Under the pieces are notes generated by a model, which worked only from the letters and a program-made list of their open reading frames with translations, ran no database searches and was not told the DNA's origin. Both the position numbers and the translations under genes were made by a program. A DNA stretch of 39,109 nucleotides from CAZADH01 sp964483805 (GTDB lineage Bacteria; Muiribacteriota; Ozemobacteria; Ozemobacterales; Ozemobacteraceae), in NCBI GenBank assembly GCA_964483805.1, contig CAZADH010000018.1:1-39109 (forward strand), given 5' to 3'. Below are positions 25,367 to 33,464 of this stretch, piece by piece (the first letter of the stretch is position 1; each line of letters begins with the position of its first letter).

Positions 25367-27385
25367 ATGATGCAGACCTGGGCGCGTTGGCGTATTCCGT
25401 TCATGTTGCTGGTGTATGTATTGTTCTTCGCGCATGTCGCGTTGTTTCACCACTTCGGTTGGACGCACGTCGGTCATCTGGGGTTCGGCGAGTTGTTCGG
25501 CACCCTGGCCACCGGGTTGGTGACCGCGGGGACGATCTTCACGCTGGCGGTGTTTCTCTGGTCGTTGCTGTTCGGTGGCATGTTCTGCGGCTGGCTCTGC
25601 CATTGGGGGATTCTGCAAGACCTCGCTGCCGGCCTGTTGCGCCGTCTCGGCCTCGCGCCGCGCATGGTGCGGGTCCGCTCGCGGTTGATCCCGTGGGTGT
25701 GGTTCAGCATCATGCTTGGGCAGGTGGCGTTCGCCTGGTACCACTCGGGCCTGCCGACCGCCTGGTCGTTCGACGCCGGCGCCACCGCGGTCTGGAGCGG
25801 CGTGCCGCGGTCCTTGTTCCAGGTGGGCTTGACCGTCGTCGTCAGTTGTTTTCTGATCGTTTTTCTCTTTGGTGAACGCGGCTTCTGTCGCACCATCTGC
25901 GTGTTCAAACTGTGGTTCAGCGGCTTCGAGAAGATCGCGCCGTGGCGCATCCGCCGGGTCCACGGTTGCGGCGGCTGTCGCAACGAATGCGACGCGGCGT
26001 GTCCGATGGGCCTCGACGTCTCGGGCGAGTTGAAGGCGCACGGGGCGGTCCATGACTCCGAATGCATCAAGTGCATGGATTGCGCGGTCGCGTGCCCGCA
26101 ACAGACGATCGCCGGCGGTTTTGCGGCGACGGTCACGCCCGCCGACATCCTGCCCTACACGCCGCCGGCGCCCGACCTCGACGGGCGCACGACGCTGTAC
26201 GCCAGTCTGACCGCCTTTGTCGCCATGCTGGCGGGTACCATGGTCATCGGCGGCAACATGTCGCTCACCCTGGGCTTCATCGGCGGTCTGGTCTTGTTGC
26301 GGTTGTATGCACAAGGGCGTCTGAGCGCCTTCGAGCTGGTCATCTGGCCGTTGCTGGCGGTCGGCCTGGCCTACCGTATCGATATGAACGACCTGACTTC
26401 ATTGGGCAAAGCGCTGGCTGCGGTTGCCGCCTTCCTGGTCATCGCCCGTCTGCTGGGCGAGGGGGGCTGGCGCGAATATCTGCACGATGTATTGCCAAAG
26501 CGGTCGGTGCCCACCGCGTTGTTGGTGGTGCTGGCCCTGGTCGTCGCCGGGTGGGGTGCCCACACCGTCCGGCTCGGTTGGCTGTCGGCGGCCATTCAGG
26601 GGGCCAAGAAACAGAAGAACTACGCCGAACTCAGTTGCATGCTCGAAAGCTACCTGCCCCACGAGGTCGATCGCGCCGTCAGCCTCTTCGAGTTGGGCAA
26701 GACGCGCCTGGCGGCCGGCGATGCGCCGGGGGCCGAGACGGCGCTGCGCGAGAGCCAGGCGCTGCAGCCCGATTCGCTCACCGCCCATCTGTTGTATCTG
26801 GCGCTGGTGGCGCAGAACCGCAACGACGACGCGAAAAAGTGGCTGTGGTCGGCGACCGCGTCGTGCAGTGCTGCGGTGTTGTGGCGTGAGCGGGCGCGGC
26901 TCGAGATGAATGCGGGCGAGATGGCCGCCGCGGTCTCGTCGTTCGAAAAGGTGTTGACCGAGAACGCCAGCGACACCGAGGCGCACTTCGATCTCGGTCG
27001 GATGCTGATGGTCATGGGGCGGGCGGCCGAGGCGGAGGCCGAGTTGCGCTTCGCCCATCGACTCGATGCGAAGATGACCGCCGCGACGTTGGCGCGTTGC
27101 CTGGCTGCGCGCGATCGTCCGGACCAGGCGGTGCCGCTGTTCAACGAAGCGATCGGTTACCGCCCGGGCGATCCTACATTGTATTTCGATCTCGGCATCG
27201 CGCTCGCCCGCCAGGATCGTTTGCAGGACGCCATCAAGGCCTGGGAGCGCGTGATGCAGCTCGACCCGAACTGCCAGGAGGCGCGCGACAATATCGACAA
27301 GGCCAAAGCGCGCCTCATCTCGTATGGTCTCACGCCGGCAGCGGCTTCGCCCACCTCGCCCGGCGTCGCCTCGAGCGGGCATTGA
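25367..27385 (+). CDS. NapH/CcoG-type Fe-S membrane protein with C-terminal TPR domain
   Basis: A 672-residue protein. The N-terminal half has about four membrane helices (around 10-30, 45-70, 105-125, 145-168) with the motif FCGWLCHWG near residue 73. Two cysteine clusters follow: CGGCRNECDAACP (Cys201, 204, 208, 212; the middle gap is three residues rather than the usual two) and CIKCMDCAVACP (Cys233, 236, 239, 243). More helices lie at about 275-400. From about 415 to 655 come several TPR units ending in DRLQDAIKAWERVMQLDPN. NapH-like proteins pass electrons across the membrane, and the TPRs should bind a partner. It lies inside the prkA-yeaH-spoVR cluster, so a role in activating or sensing for that system is possible (inference). 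Confidence 0.8.
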   Translation: MMQTWARWRIPFMLLVYVLFFAHVALFHHFGWTHVGHLGFGELFGTLATGLVTAGTIFTLAVFLWSLLFGGMFCGWLCHWGILQDLAAGLLRRLGLAPRMVRVRSRLIPWVWFSIMLGQVAFAWYHSGLPTAWSFDAGATAVWSGVPRSLFQVGLTVVVSCFLIVFLFGERGFCRTICVFKLWFSGFEKIAPWRIRRVHGCGGCRNECDAACPMGLDVSGELKAHGAVHDSECIKCMDCAVACPQQTIAGGFAATVTPADILPYTPPAPDLDGRTTLYASLTAFVAMLAGTMVIGGNMSLTLGFIGGLVLLRLYAQGRLSAFELVIWPLLAVGLAYRIDMNDLTSLGKALAAVAAFLVIARLLGEGGWREYLHDVLPKRSVPTALLVVLALVVAGWGAHTVRLGWLSAAIQGAKKQKNYAELSCMLESYLPHEVDRAVSLFELGKTRLAAGDAPGAETALRESQALQPDSLTAHLLYLALVAQNRNDDAKKWLWSATASCSAAVLWRERARLEMNAGEMAAAVSSFEKVLTENASDTEAHFDLGRMLMVMGRAAEAEAELRFAHRLDAKMTAATLARCLAARDRPDQAVPLFNEAIGYRPGDPTLYFDLGIALARQDRLQDAIKAWERVMQLDPNCQEARDNIDKAKARLISYGLTPAAASPTSPGVASSGH

Positions 27386-27393
27386 TCTTGCAC

Positions 27394-27420
27394 GGGGACA
27401 AGACCCCAGCTTCTGTCCCC
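27394..27420 (+). terminator. REP-like hairpin downstream of the Fe-S gene
   Basis: GGGGACA (27394-27400) pairs with TGTCCCC (27414-27420). The word resembles the GGGGACA...TGTCCCC hairpins found widely between bacterial genes and near REP-associated transposases. The tail CTATTTCATT is only moderately T-rich. Confidence 0.55.
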
Positions 27421-27428
27421 CTATTTCA

Positions 27429-27455
27429 TTGCGGCGGGGATTGCGGTACTATTAT
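27429..27455 (+). promoter_or_regulatory. Candidate promoter for yeaH-spoVR-prkA2
   Basis: TTGCGG (27429-27434) and TATTAT (27450-27455), with a 15-bp spacer, one or two short of ideal. It lies about 42 bases upstream of ATG 27497. Confidence 0.4.
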
Positions 27456-27496
27456 CTGGATCGACCACGACGTCCCGGATAGGAGAACGAACTGCC

Positions 27497-28969
27497 ATGT
27501 CTCGAGCGCCTCGATCGATGCGACGTGTCCAGGAACCGGTGGGCGGTAAGGGGCGTTTGCACTGCCCGAAACTGCGTTTCGGGCCGCCTTCCGTGGCGGC
27601 AAACACCCACTTCGCCCATCGTGGGCCGGCGGCTGTTGACCTACGCCAGTTGCTGACGTCTCCCGACCTGTCCGAGACGACCCGGGCGGCCGTGCAGCGC
27701 GATCTCGACGGCACGTTGCGCGAAGGCGCCGATCCGCGCGCGCGGGTGCTCGGGCTGGGTGAAACCCGCTGGGACGACGGCGTGCTGTTCGATCCCGGTG
27801 ATGCGCCGTATTTACGTCTGCAGACGCTCGACGAGTTGCTCGAACGCGATATCCAGCGCGAAGAAGACGGCTTCCCCAAAAAGGTCATCCTCGGCAAGAT
27901 CGCCAGCCCGCGCGGCAAGAAATCGGTCATCGTGCCGACCGTCACCGAAGAGAAGTTCTACCACGACAATCGCCCCAAATCGCCCAGCCAGGGCGGCGAA
28001 GAGGGCGGCAGCGGCGAGGGTGAGGAGGGCGAGATCATCGGCGAGGCCCCGGTGCGCCAGGAAGGCGGCCAGGGCCAGGGGCAGAGCGGCCCCGGCGGCC
28101 AGGACGGCGGCGAACCGCACGAACTCGACGACTCCCGGGCCCTCGACATCGGCAAGGCGCTGACCGAGAAGTTCAATCTGCCCAACATCCAACAGAAGGG
28201 CAAGAAGTGCGCGCTGTTCCGCTACACCTACGAACTCACCGACATCAACCGCGGTTTCGGCCAGGTGCTCGACAAGAAAAAGAGCCTCAAGAACATCATC
28301 AAGACGAACCTGCAACTGGGCACCTTCGACCCTGACGATATCAAATTCGACAACGTCATCGTCGGCCCCAACGACCTGGTCTATCGCATCGTCTCGCGTG
28401 AGAAAGAGTACGAGTCGCAGGCGATTGTCTTCTTCGTGCGCGACTACTCCGGCTCGATGTACGGCGAGACCACCGAGGTGGTCCTGTCGCAACACGTGCT
28501 CATCTATTCGTGGCTGCTCTATCAATACCAGGAGCGCGTCGAGAAACGCTTCGTCTTGCATGATACCGACGCCAAAGAGGTCGACAACTTCGTCACCTAT
28601 TACCGCCTCAACAACGGCGGCGGCACCAACATTGCCTCGGCCTACAAGCTGATCAACGAGATCGTCGAAAAAGAAAACCTGGCCCGCGATTACAACATCT
28701 ATGTGTTCCAGGGCACCGACGGCGACGACTGGGACAGCGACGGCAAAGAAGCGTTGCCCGAGTTGAACAAGATGCTTAATTATGTGAGCCGCATGGGTAT
28801 TACCGTGGTAAAACGTAATAACTTCGAAGACGGCACCTATATCGAGCGGTATCTGAAAAGCTCGAAGCTGCTCGAGAAACGACCCGATCTGCTGCGGCTC
28901 TCGTCGCTGGCGCAGAATCAGAAGAGCCAGGACGACCTGATCAAATCGATCCGCACCCTGGTCGAGTAA
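27497..28969 (+). CDS. yeaH: YeaH/DUF444 von Willebrand-type protein with in-frame palindromic repeat
   Basis: A 490-residue protein (E. coli YeaH is about 428). The C-terminal half is a vWA-like domain with an intact MIDAS start DYSGSM (Asp316-Ser318-Ser320) and a later TDGDDWD. A Gly/Glu/Gln-rich flexible stretch (about 155-215) precedes it. The family acts with PrkA and SpoVR. The start at 27497 is fixed by AGGAGAAC 8 bases upstream. Residues about 19-41 are encoded by a cloverleaf repeat (27551-27620) read in frame. No start with a good ribosome-binding site lies after the repeat. The gene is followed 11 bases later by spoVR. Confidence 0.88.
   Translation: MSRAPRSMRRVQEPVGGKGRLHCPKLRFGPPSVAANTHFAHRGPAAVDLRQLLTSPDLSETTRAAVQRDLDGTLREGADPRARVLGLGETRWDDGVLFDPGDAPYLRLQTLDELLERDIQREEDGFPKKVILGKIASPRGKKSVIVPTVTEEKFYHDNRPKSPSQGGEEGGSGEGEEGEIIGEAPVRQEGGQGQGQSGPGGQDGGEPHELDDSRALDIGKALTEKFNLPNIQQKGKKCALFRYTYELTDINRGFGQVLDKKKSLKNIIKTNLQLGTFDPDDIKFDNVIVGPNDLVYRIVSREKEYESQAIVFFVRDYSGSMYGETTEVVLSQHVLIYSWLLYQYQERVEKRFVLHDTDAKEVDNFVTYYRLNNGGGTNIASAYKLINEIVEKENLARDYNIYVFQGTDGDDWDSDGKEALPELNKMLNYVSRMGITVVKRNNFEDGTYIERYLKSSKLLEKRPDLLRLSSLAQNQKSQDDLIKSIRTLVE
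27551..27620 (-). repeat. Cloverleaf palindromic repeat inside the yeaH reading frame
   Basis: Outer stem GGGCGTTTGC (27551-27560) / GCAAACACCC (27599-27608). Inner hairpins are CCCGAAAC-TGC-GTTTCGGG and CCGCC-TTCCGT-GGCGG. It is inverted relative to the copies at 5211-5369 and 17946-18060. It encodes GRLHCPKLRFGPPSVAANTH within YeaH. Confidence 0.8.
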
Positions 28970-28980
28970 GGAAGCGCAAC

Positions 28981-30654
28981 ATGGATCTCATTCAAAACGA
29001 ACTGAAGCAGATCGTCGAAGAGTGCAAGCGCGTCGCGCGCGACAACGGCCTGGTCTTCCGCGACGAGACCCTCGAGTTCATCACCACCAACGAAGACATG
29101 ATCAAGCTCAGCCCGAAGGGGATGATTCCGACCCTGTACGACTACTGGGTCAACGACATCCACGTCCTGCAAGACAAGGGCAAATACGATCTCTATCCGC
29201 ACAACCCCTACGAGACGGTCATCAATACCCGGCCGCCGCTCTCGTTCTACAACGACAACAACCCCGACTGGCTCAACGTGATGATCTTCTATCACGTCAT
29301 CGCCCATATCGATTTCTTTCAGAACAACGTGTTCTTCGCCAAGACCTGGCTCGACGATTTTCTCAGCAAGGCGTCGGCCGACGCCCAGGTGATCAACGAA
29401 TTGCGTCTGGAGCACGGCCGCTGGGTCGATTACGTCATCGAGTTTTCGCGGGGCATCGACAACCTCGTCAATTACTACGGCCATCTGGCCCAGGGCGAGC
29501 GCGAAACGGCGACGACCACCGCCCAGGCGAAGTTTGCCTTCTTCTTCGACGAGTATTTACAGAAGATTGCCAAAGTCTCGACGTTCAAGTTCATCGACGA
29601 GCTGAATCACTTCAATTCGCTGCGGGCCAACCAGAGCGAAGAAGACGCGCGCAATCTGTTTCTCATGTATGCCGAACGCAAGTATCCCGAGTTCGTCAGC
29701 AAATTCGAGCGGCGCAACAAGAAGGCGAAACCCGAACACCTCGACGTCATGCAGTACATCGCCCAGTTCTCGCCGAAGCTGCGCAAAGAAGAAAACGACT
29801 GGATGAAGCGGGTGATGCAGGTGGTCCGCGAGACCTCGCTCTACTTCCAGCCGCAGATCCGCACCAAGATCCTCAATGAGGGTTGGGCCAGCTACTGGCA
29901 CGAGAAACTGTTCATGATGGACCCGCGCATGCGCACGCACGAGGTCGACTTCTCGCGGATCAACGCCTACGTGGTGTCGCTCTCGCGCGTCGGTCTCAAC
30001 CCCTATGCCGTGGGCTTGCGTCTGCTCAAGTATCTCGAGGCCAAAGCCGATCGCGGCATGCTGACCTACGATTTCGAGAAGACACACGATGTCAATACAC
30101 GACAAGCCTGGGACAAAAAGACCGGCCGGGGCCTCGATTTCATCCACAACGTGCGGCGGTTCCACAGCGATGCCACGGCAATTCGCGAGTTCGTCGACCA
30201 GGATTTCGTCGATGAGTTCAGGCTGTTTGTCGTCGGTAAACGGCTCAATGCCGAGAAGGGTGTGTGGGAGTATTACGTCAAGAGCCGCAAAGCCGCCGAC
30301 TACGCGAACATGATCAGCGAACAGCTCTACCACCCGCCCGATATCGTGGTGAACCGCAGCGAGACCGAGAAGACCGGCGAATTGCACCTGACCCACCGCT
30401 TCGAGGGCAAAGAACTGGTGCGTGAATACATCAACAATACGATGCTCGGTATCGAGTTCCTGTGGGGCGGCAAGGTCGTGCTCGAGACCCACGAGGTCGA
30501 CGAGAGCGACATCCAGAAAGCAAACTCCGAAGATCCCGATGCCCTGGCGGTGACCGAAGCTCCGAAAGAGTTTCGCTACCAGCGCGTGCTTTACACCATG
30601 TCCGAGCGCAAATTGACGCGCCAGGCGTTCGATTCATACCTGGTCGCGGAGTGA
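28981..30654 (+). CDS. spoVR: SpoVR family protein (YcgB)
   Basis: A 557-residue cytoplasmic protein of the SpoVR/YcgB family (E. coli YcgB about 510). Recognisable are YDYWVNDIHVL in the N-terminal third, the central NEGWASYWHEKLF and the DFIHNVRRFHSDATAIREFV region. Its biochemical activity is unknown. In Bacillus it affects the spore cortex, and in many non-sporulating bacteria it is encoded with prkA and yeaH. AAGGAAG precedes the ATG. It starts 11 bases after yeaH and ends 7 bases before the second prkA, so the three form one operon. Confidence 0.92.
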   Translation: MDLIQNELKQIVEECKRVARDNGLVFRDETLEFITTNEDMIKLSPKGMIPTLYDYWVNDIHVLQDKGKYDLYPHNPYETVINTRPPLSFYNDNNPDWLNVMIFYHVIAHIDFFQNNVFFAKTWLDDFLSKASADAQVINELRLEHGRWVDYVIEFSRGIDNLVNYYGHLAQGERETATTTAQAKFAFFFDEYLQKIAKVSTFKFIDELNHFNSLRANQSEEDARNLFLMYAERKYPEFVSKFERRNKKAKPEHLDVMQYIAQFSPKLRKEENDWMKRVMQVVRETSLYFQPQIRTKILNEGWASYWHEKLFMMDPRMRTHEVDFSRINAYVVSLSRVGLNPYAVGLRLLKYLEAKADRGMLTYDFEKTHDVNTRQAWDKKTGRGLDFIHNVRRFHSDATAIREFVDQDFVDEFRLFVVGKRLNAEKGVWEYYVKSRKAADYANMISEQLYHPPDIVVNRSETEKTGELHLTHRFEGKELVREYINNTMLGIEFLWGGKVVLETHEVDESDIQKANSEDPDALAVTEAPKEFRYQRVLYTMSERKLTRQAFDSYLVAE

Positions 30655-30661
30655 GACAGCC

Positions 30662-32947
30662 ATGAGCAACCGTGCCCTCGACAAGATCATCGAGAACCTG
30701 ACCGCCGACAAGAGCCTCAAGCCGCTGCGCTTCGATGCTTTTCTCAACGAGTTCCCCAATACCGGCGCCTCGATCCTGCGCAATATCTATCAGCTCTTTC
30801 ACGACATGGTGCTGTTCTACGCCCGTGAGATGAAGGAAGCAATTCCGTTCGATCACGAGGCGTTGGGATTACAGAATTACAATATCGAACGCATCTTTAT
30901 TCAATACACCGAGAAGCCGTTCTTCGCCGACCGGTTGTTTGCCAACCGCCTCGTGCAGTTGGCCAAGTCGTACCGGGCCGGGCCGATCCGCAACAAGATC
31001 TACGTCTTTCGCGGGCCTGCCGGCAGCGGCAAGAGCACCTTTCTCAACAACATGCTCGCGAAGTTCGAAGAGTATGTGCGGTCTGACAGCGGGGTGCTTT
31101 ACGAAGTATTGTGGCGCATCCCGTTCGAGCGGTCGGTGGTCGACCACCTCGGTGGCGAGGCGCGCGAAATGCGCCATCCCGCGGCCAAGAAGGCGGTCGC
31201 AGCGGCTACGGCCGCGCAGGCCAAACCCGATGACAACGTCTTTGAGGTTCCCTGCCCGAACCACGACAACCCGATTCTGCTGATCCCCAAGCAGTATCGG
31301 GCCGACCTGCTGCGTGATCTCGTGCCGGAGAGCGAATTCAAGAAGAAGCTGTTCAAGCACAAGCAATACAATTGGGTGTTCAAAGACGATCCGTGCACCA
31401 TCTGCACCAGCATGTTCAACGCGCTGCTCGAGCGGTTCTCGATCAAGCAGATCTTCGAGATGGTTTATGCCCGCCGCTTCTTCTTCAACCGCAAACAGGG
31501 CCAGGGCATCTCGGTGTTCAACTCGGGCGACGACCGCGAGAAGGCGATCGTGCGCACCAACGAGGTGGTGCAGAACTTCCTCAACGAGTTCTTTCAAGAC
31601 AGCAACAAGGTGAAATACCTGTTCTCGGGCTACTCGTCGACGAACCAGGGCGTGCGCGCCCTCATGGATCTCAAAGCCAGGAACATCCAGCGGTTTGCCG
31701 ACCTGCACGGCATCATCAGCGACGAGGTCCACAAGGTCTCCGATCTCGAGGAGCGCATCAAGTCGCTGTTCATCGTCTTGATGAACCCCGGCGATCTCGA
31801 GCACATTGGCGAGGAGTTCAAAAAGTCCGACCAGTCGATCGACCTGTCGTTGCGCGACCGCATTCACGAGATCCCGGTGCCATACGTGCTCGACTATACG
31901 ACCGAGATCAAGATCTATATCAATACATTTGGTGACCAGATCAAACTGCGCTTCATGCCGCACGTGCTCGACAACTTCGCGCGCATCATCGTCAGTTCGC
32001 GCATCAAGCGCGAGTCGAAAGCCCTGCGCGACTGGATCGACGACATCGACGAATACGAGAAATGCTGCGACCGCGACCTGTTGCTGCTCAAGATGAACCT
32101 CTACGCGGGGGTCGTTCCCGACTGGCTCACCAAAGAAGACCGGGCCAACCTCAAGCCCGACGTCTGGAAGAGCCTGCTGGCCGAGTCCGATGCCGAAGGG
32201 CACGAGGGCTTCTCGGGCCGCGAGTCGAACCAGATCTTCGACGAGTTCTACCAGAAATATGCGAAGAAGCGGCCGATCAGCATGCGGCACATCAACGACT
32301 TCTTCAACGATGACGCCCGCGGGTTGAAGGGCAAACTGCCGCCCGGGTTCCTCAAGCACCTCACCGATCTGTACGACTTCGAGGTGCTCAAAGAGATGAA
32401 AGACTCGATGTACGACTACAACGAGGTCGAGATCGCCAAGACGATTCTCAATTACCTCGTGGCCATCTCGCTCAACGTCGGCGACGTCGTGAAGAACCCG
32501 TTCAACAACAACGAAGAACTGGTGGTCACCAAAGACTTCCTCGACATCGTCGAGACGCACCTGCTCGAACCCAACGCCTCGTCGTATTCGAAAGAGCGCT
32601 ACCGCAAGGAAGCGGTCGATGAATACGCCTCGGTGACGTTGGCCAAAGAGATCAAGTGCGAGGGCAAGAAGATCACCGAGACCCGGCAATATCTCGACAT
32701 GTTCGCTGCCTTCACCCGCTCGGCACGTTCGCGCGTGCTCGAACCGTATCTGTCGAACGTCAACTTCCGCAGCGCCGTCAAAGAGTATGGCTCGGAAGGC
32801 TTCAACAAGTACGATGCGAAGATCCGCCAGAAGGTCGAACTGATGTTCAATAGTTTACATACAAAGTATGGCTATTCGGCCGAGTGTGCCAAGGCCATCT
32901 GTCTCTACGTGCTCGACAACAAACTGGTCGAGAAGTTCAGTTCTTGA
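30662..32947 (+). CDS. Second, divergent PrkA-like protein kinase
   Basis: A 761-residue protein with Walker A GPAGSGKS (Lys124, Ser125). The motif CPNHDNPILLIPKQYRADLL (Cys198, His201) matches the CPMHEDPLHLIP motif of Bacillus PrkA, and CTIC (Cys245, Cys248) could complete a metal site. The C-terminal region ends HTKYGYSAECAKAICLYVL, like the PrkA C-terminus. It shares overall layout with the first PrkA but little obvious sequence outside motifs, so the two are old paralogues rather than a recent duplication. It is about 80-120 residues longer than typical PrkA. It begins 7 bases after spoVR with a weak ribosome-binding site, suggesting coupled translation. Confidence 0.85.
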   Translation: MSNRALDKIIENLTADKSLKPLRFDAFLNEFPNTGASILRNIYQLFHDMVLFYAREMKEAIPFDHEALGLQNYNIERIFIQYTEKPFFADRLFANRLVQLAKSYRAGPIRNKIYVFRGPAGSGKSTFLNNMLAKFEEYVRSDSGVLYEVLWRIPFERSVVDHLGGEAREMRHPAAKKAVAAATAAQAKPDDNVFEVPCPNHDNPILLIPKQYRADLLRDLVPESEFKKKLFKHKQYNWVFKDDPCTICTSMFNALLERFSIKQIFEMVYARRFFFNRKQGQGISVFNSGDDREKAIVRTNEVVQNFLNEFFQDSNKVKYLFSGYSSTNQGVRALMDLKARNIQRFADLHGIISDEVHKVSDLEERIKSLFIVLMNPGDLEHIGEEFKKSDQSIDLSLRDRIHEIPVPYVLDYTTEIKIYINTFGDQIKLRFMPHVLDNFARIIVSSRIKRESKALRDWIDDIDEYEKCCDRDLLLLKMNLYAGVVPDWLTKEDRANLKPDVWKSLLAESDAEGHEGFSGRESNQIFDEFYQKYAKKRPISMRHINDFFNDDARGLKGKLPPGFLKHLTDLYDFEVLKEMKDSMYDYNEVEIAKTILNYLVAISLNVGDVVKNPFNNNEELVVTKDFLDIVETHLLEPNASSYSKERYRKEAVDEYASVTLAKEIKCEGKKITETRQYLDMFAAFTRSARSRVLEPYLSNVNFRSAVKEYGSEGFNKYDAKIRQKVELMFNSLHTKYGYSAECAKAICLYVLDNKLVEKFSS

Positions 32948-33011
32948 TCCCTCGACCGACGCCGTCAGCCGAAACCCTGGGGCAACTGTCGTAATCGCCA
33001 CCAGTACGCGT

Positions 33012-33017
33012 TATAAT
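33012..33017 (+). promoter_or_regulatory. TATAAT -10 element upstream of the Cys-rich gene
   Basis: A perfect TATAAT preceded by CGT, with no clear -35 at the ideal distance. The start codon lies 78 bases downstream. Confidence 0.4.
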
Positions 33018-33094
33018 GGCGCGTAGAGGTGATGGTGGTCTGCCTCTCGTCGGCGCGTGAGTCCGGCGAAAAATCAGGGGGGAGGATACCTCGC

Positions 33095-33307
33095 ATGGCT
33101 GATTGCCCAAGAATTGCTGCGTGTCCGTTCTTCAACGACAAAATGGCCGATGTACCGGCGATGGCCGGCATGTTCAAGCGCAAATACTGTCAGGGCGACA
33201 ACTCGCAGTGCGCCCGCTGGATGGTGGGCAGCGCCGGTAAGACCTGTCCGGCCGACCTGTATCCCAACCAGGTCGATCGCGCCAAGGCGATTCTCGCTGG
33301 GGGTTGA
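33095..33307 (+). CDS. Small cysteine-rich protein
   Basis: A 70-residue cytoplasmic protein with five cysteines: CPRIAACPFFNDKM at the N-terminus, YCQGDNSQCARWMV in the middle, and TCPADLYPNQVDRAK near the end. The pattern suggests a metal or Fe-S site. Proteins of similar pattern are common in anaerobic deltaproteobacteria as uncharacterised small proteins (my recollection, not checked). I chose ATG 33095 because GGGGGGAGG lies 9 bases upstream; the in-frame ATG at 33029 has none. Confidence 0.75.
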   Translation: MADCPRIAACPFFNDKMADVPAMAGMFKRKYCQGDNSQCARWMVGSAGKTCPADLYPNQVDRAKAILAGG

Positions 33308-33393
33308 TGCAGAGAGGGGGCGGTGGGCAGCGCCGCGCCGCGCCTGCTTTGACGCCATAATTCGCCGGCCTGGGATGCACCGCACCACTGATT

Positions 33394-33422
33394 CTGCCGG
33401 CTGTGCGGCGGTACGGTAGAAT
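33394..33422 (+). promoter_or_regulatory. Candidate promoter of the giant cyclase gene
   Basis: CTGCCG (33394-33399) and TAGAAT (33417-33422), 17 bp apart, 42 bases before the ATG at 33465. Confidence 0.4.
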
Positions 33423-33456
33423 TGCTTTCGTGAGCGCAACCGCCGGCGAAAGCAAT
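33421..33456 (+). promoter_or_regulatory. Leader hairpin just before the cyclase start codon
   Basis: ATTGCTTTCG (33421-33430) pairs perfectly with CGAAAGCAAT (33447-33456), a 10-bp stem with a 16-base loop. Only 8 bases separate it from the ATG, and no Shine-Dalgarno is present. The hairpin could be an operator or control translation. A -10 element overlaps its left arm. Confidence 0.5.
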
Positions 33457-33464
33457 CTCGATTG

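Noticed and set aside
30869..32689. 606-codon minus-strand frame opposite the second prkA
   Set aside because: Antisense shadow, no family features.
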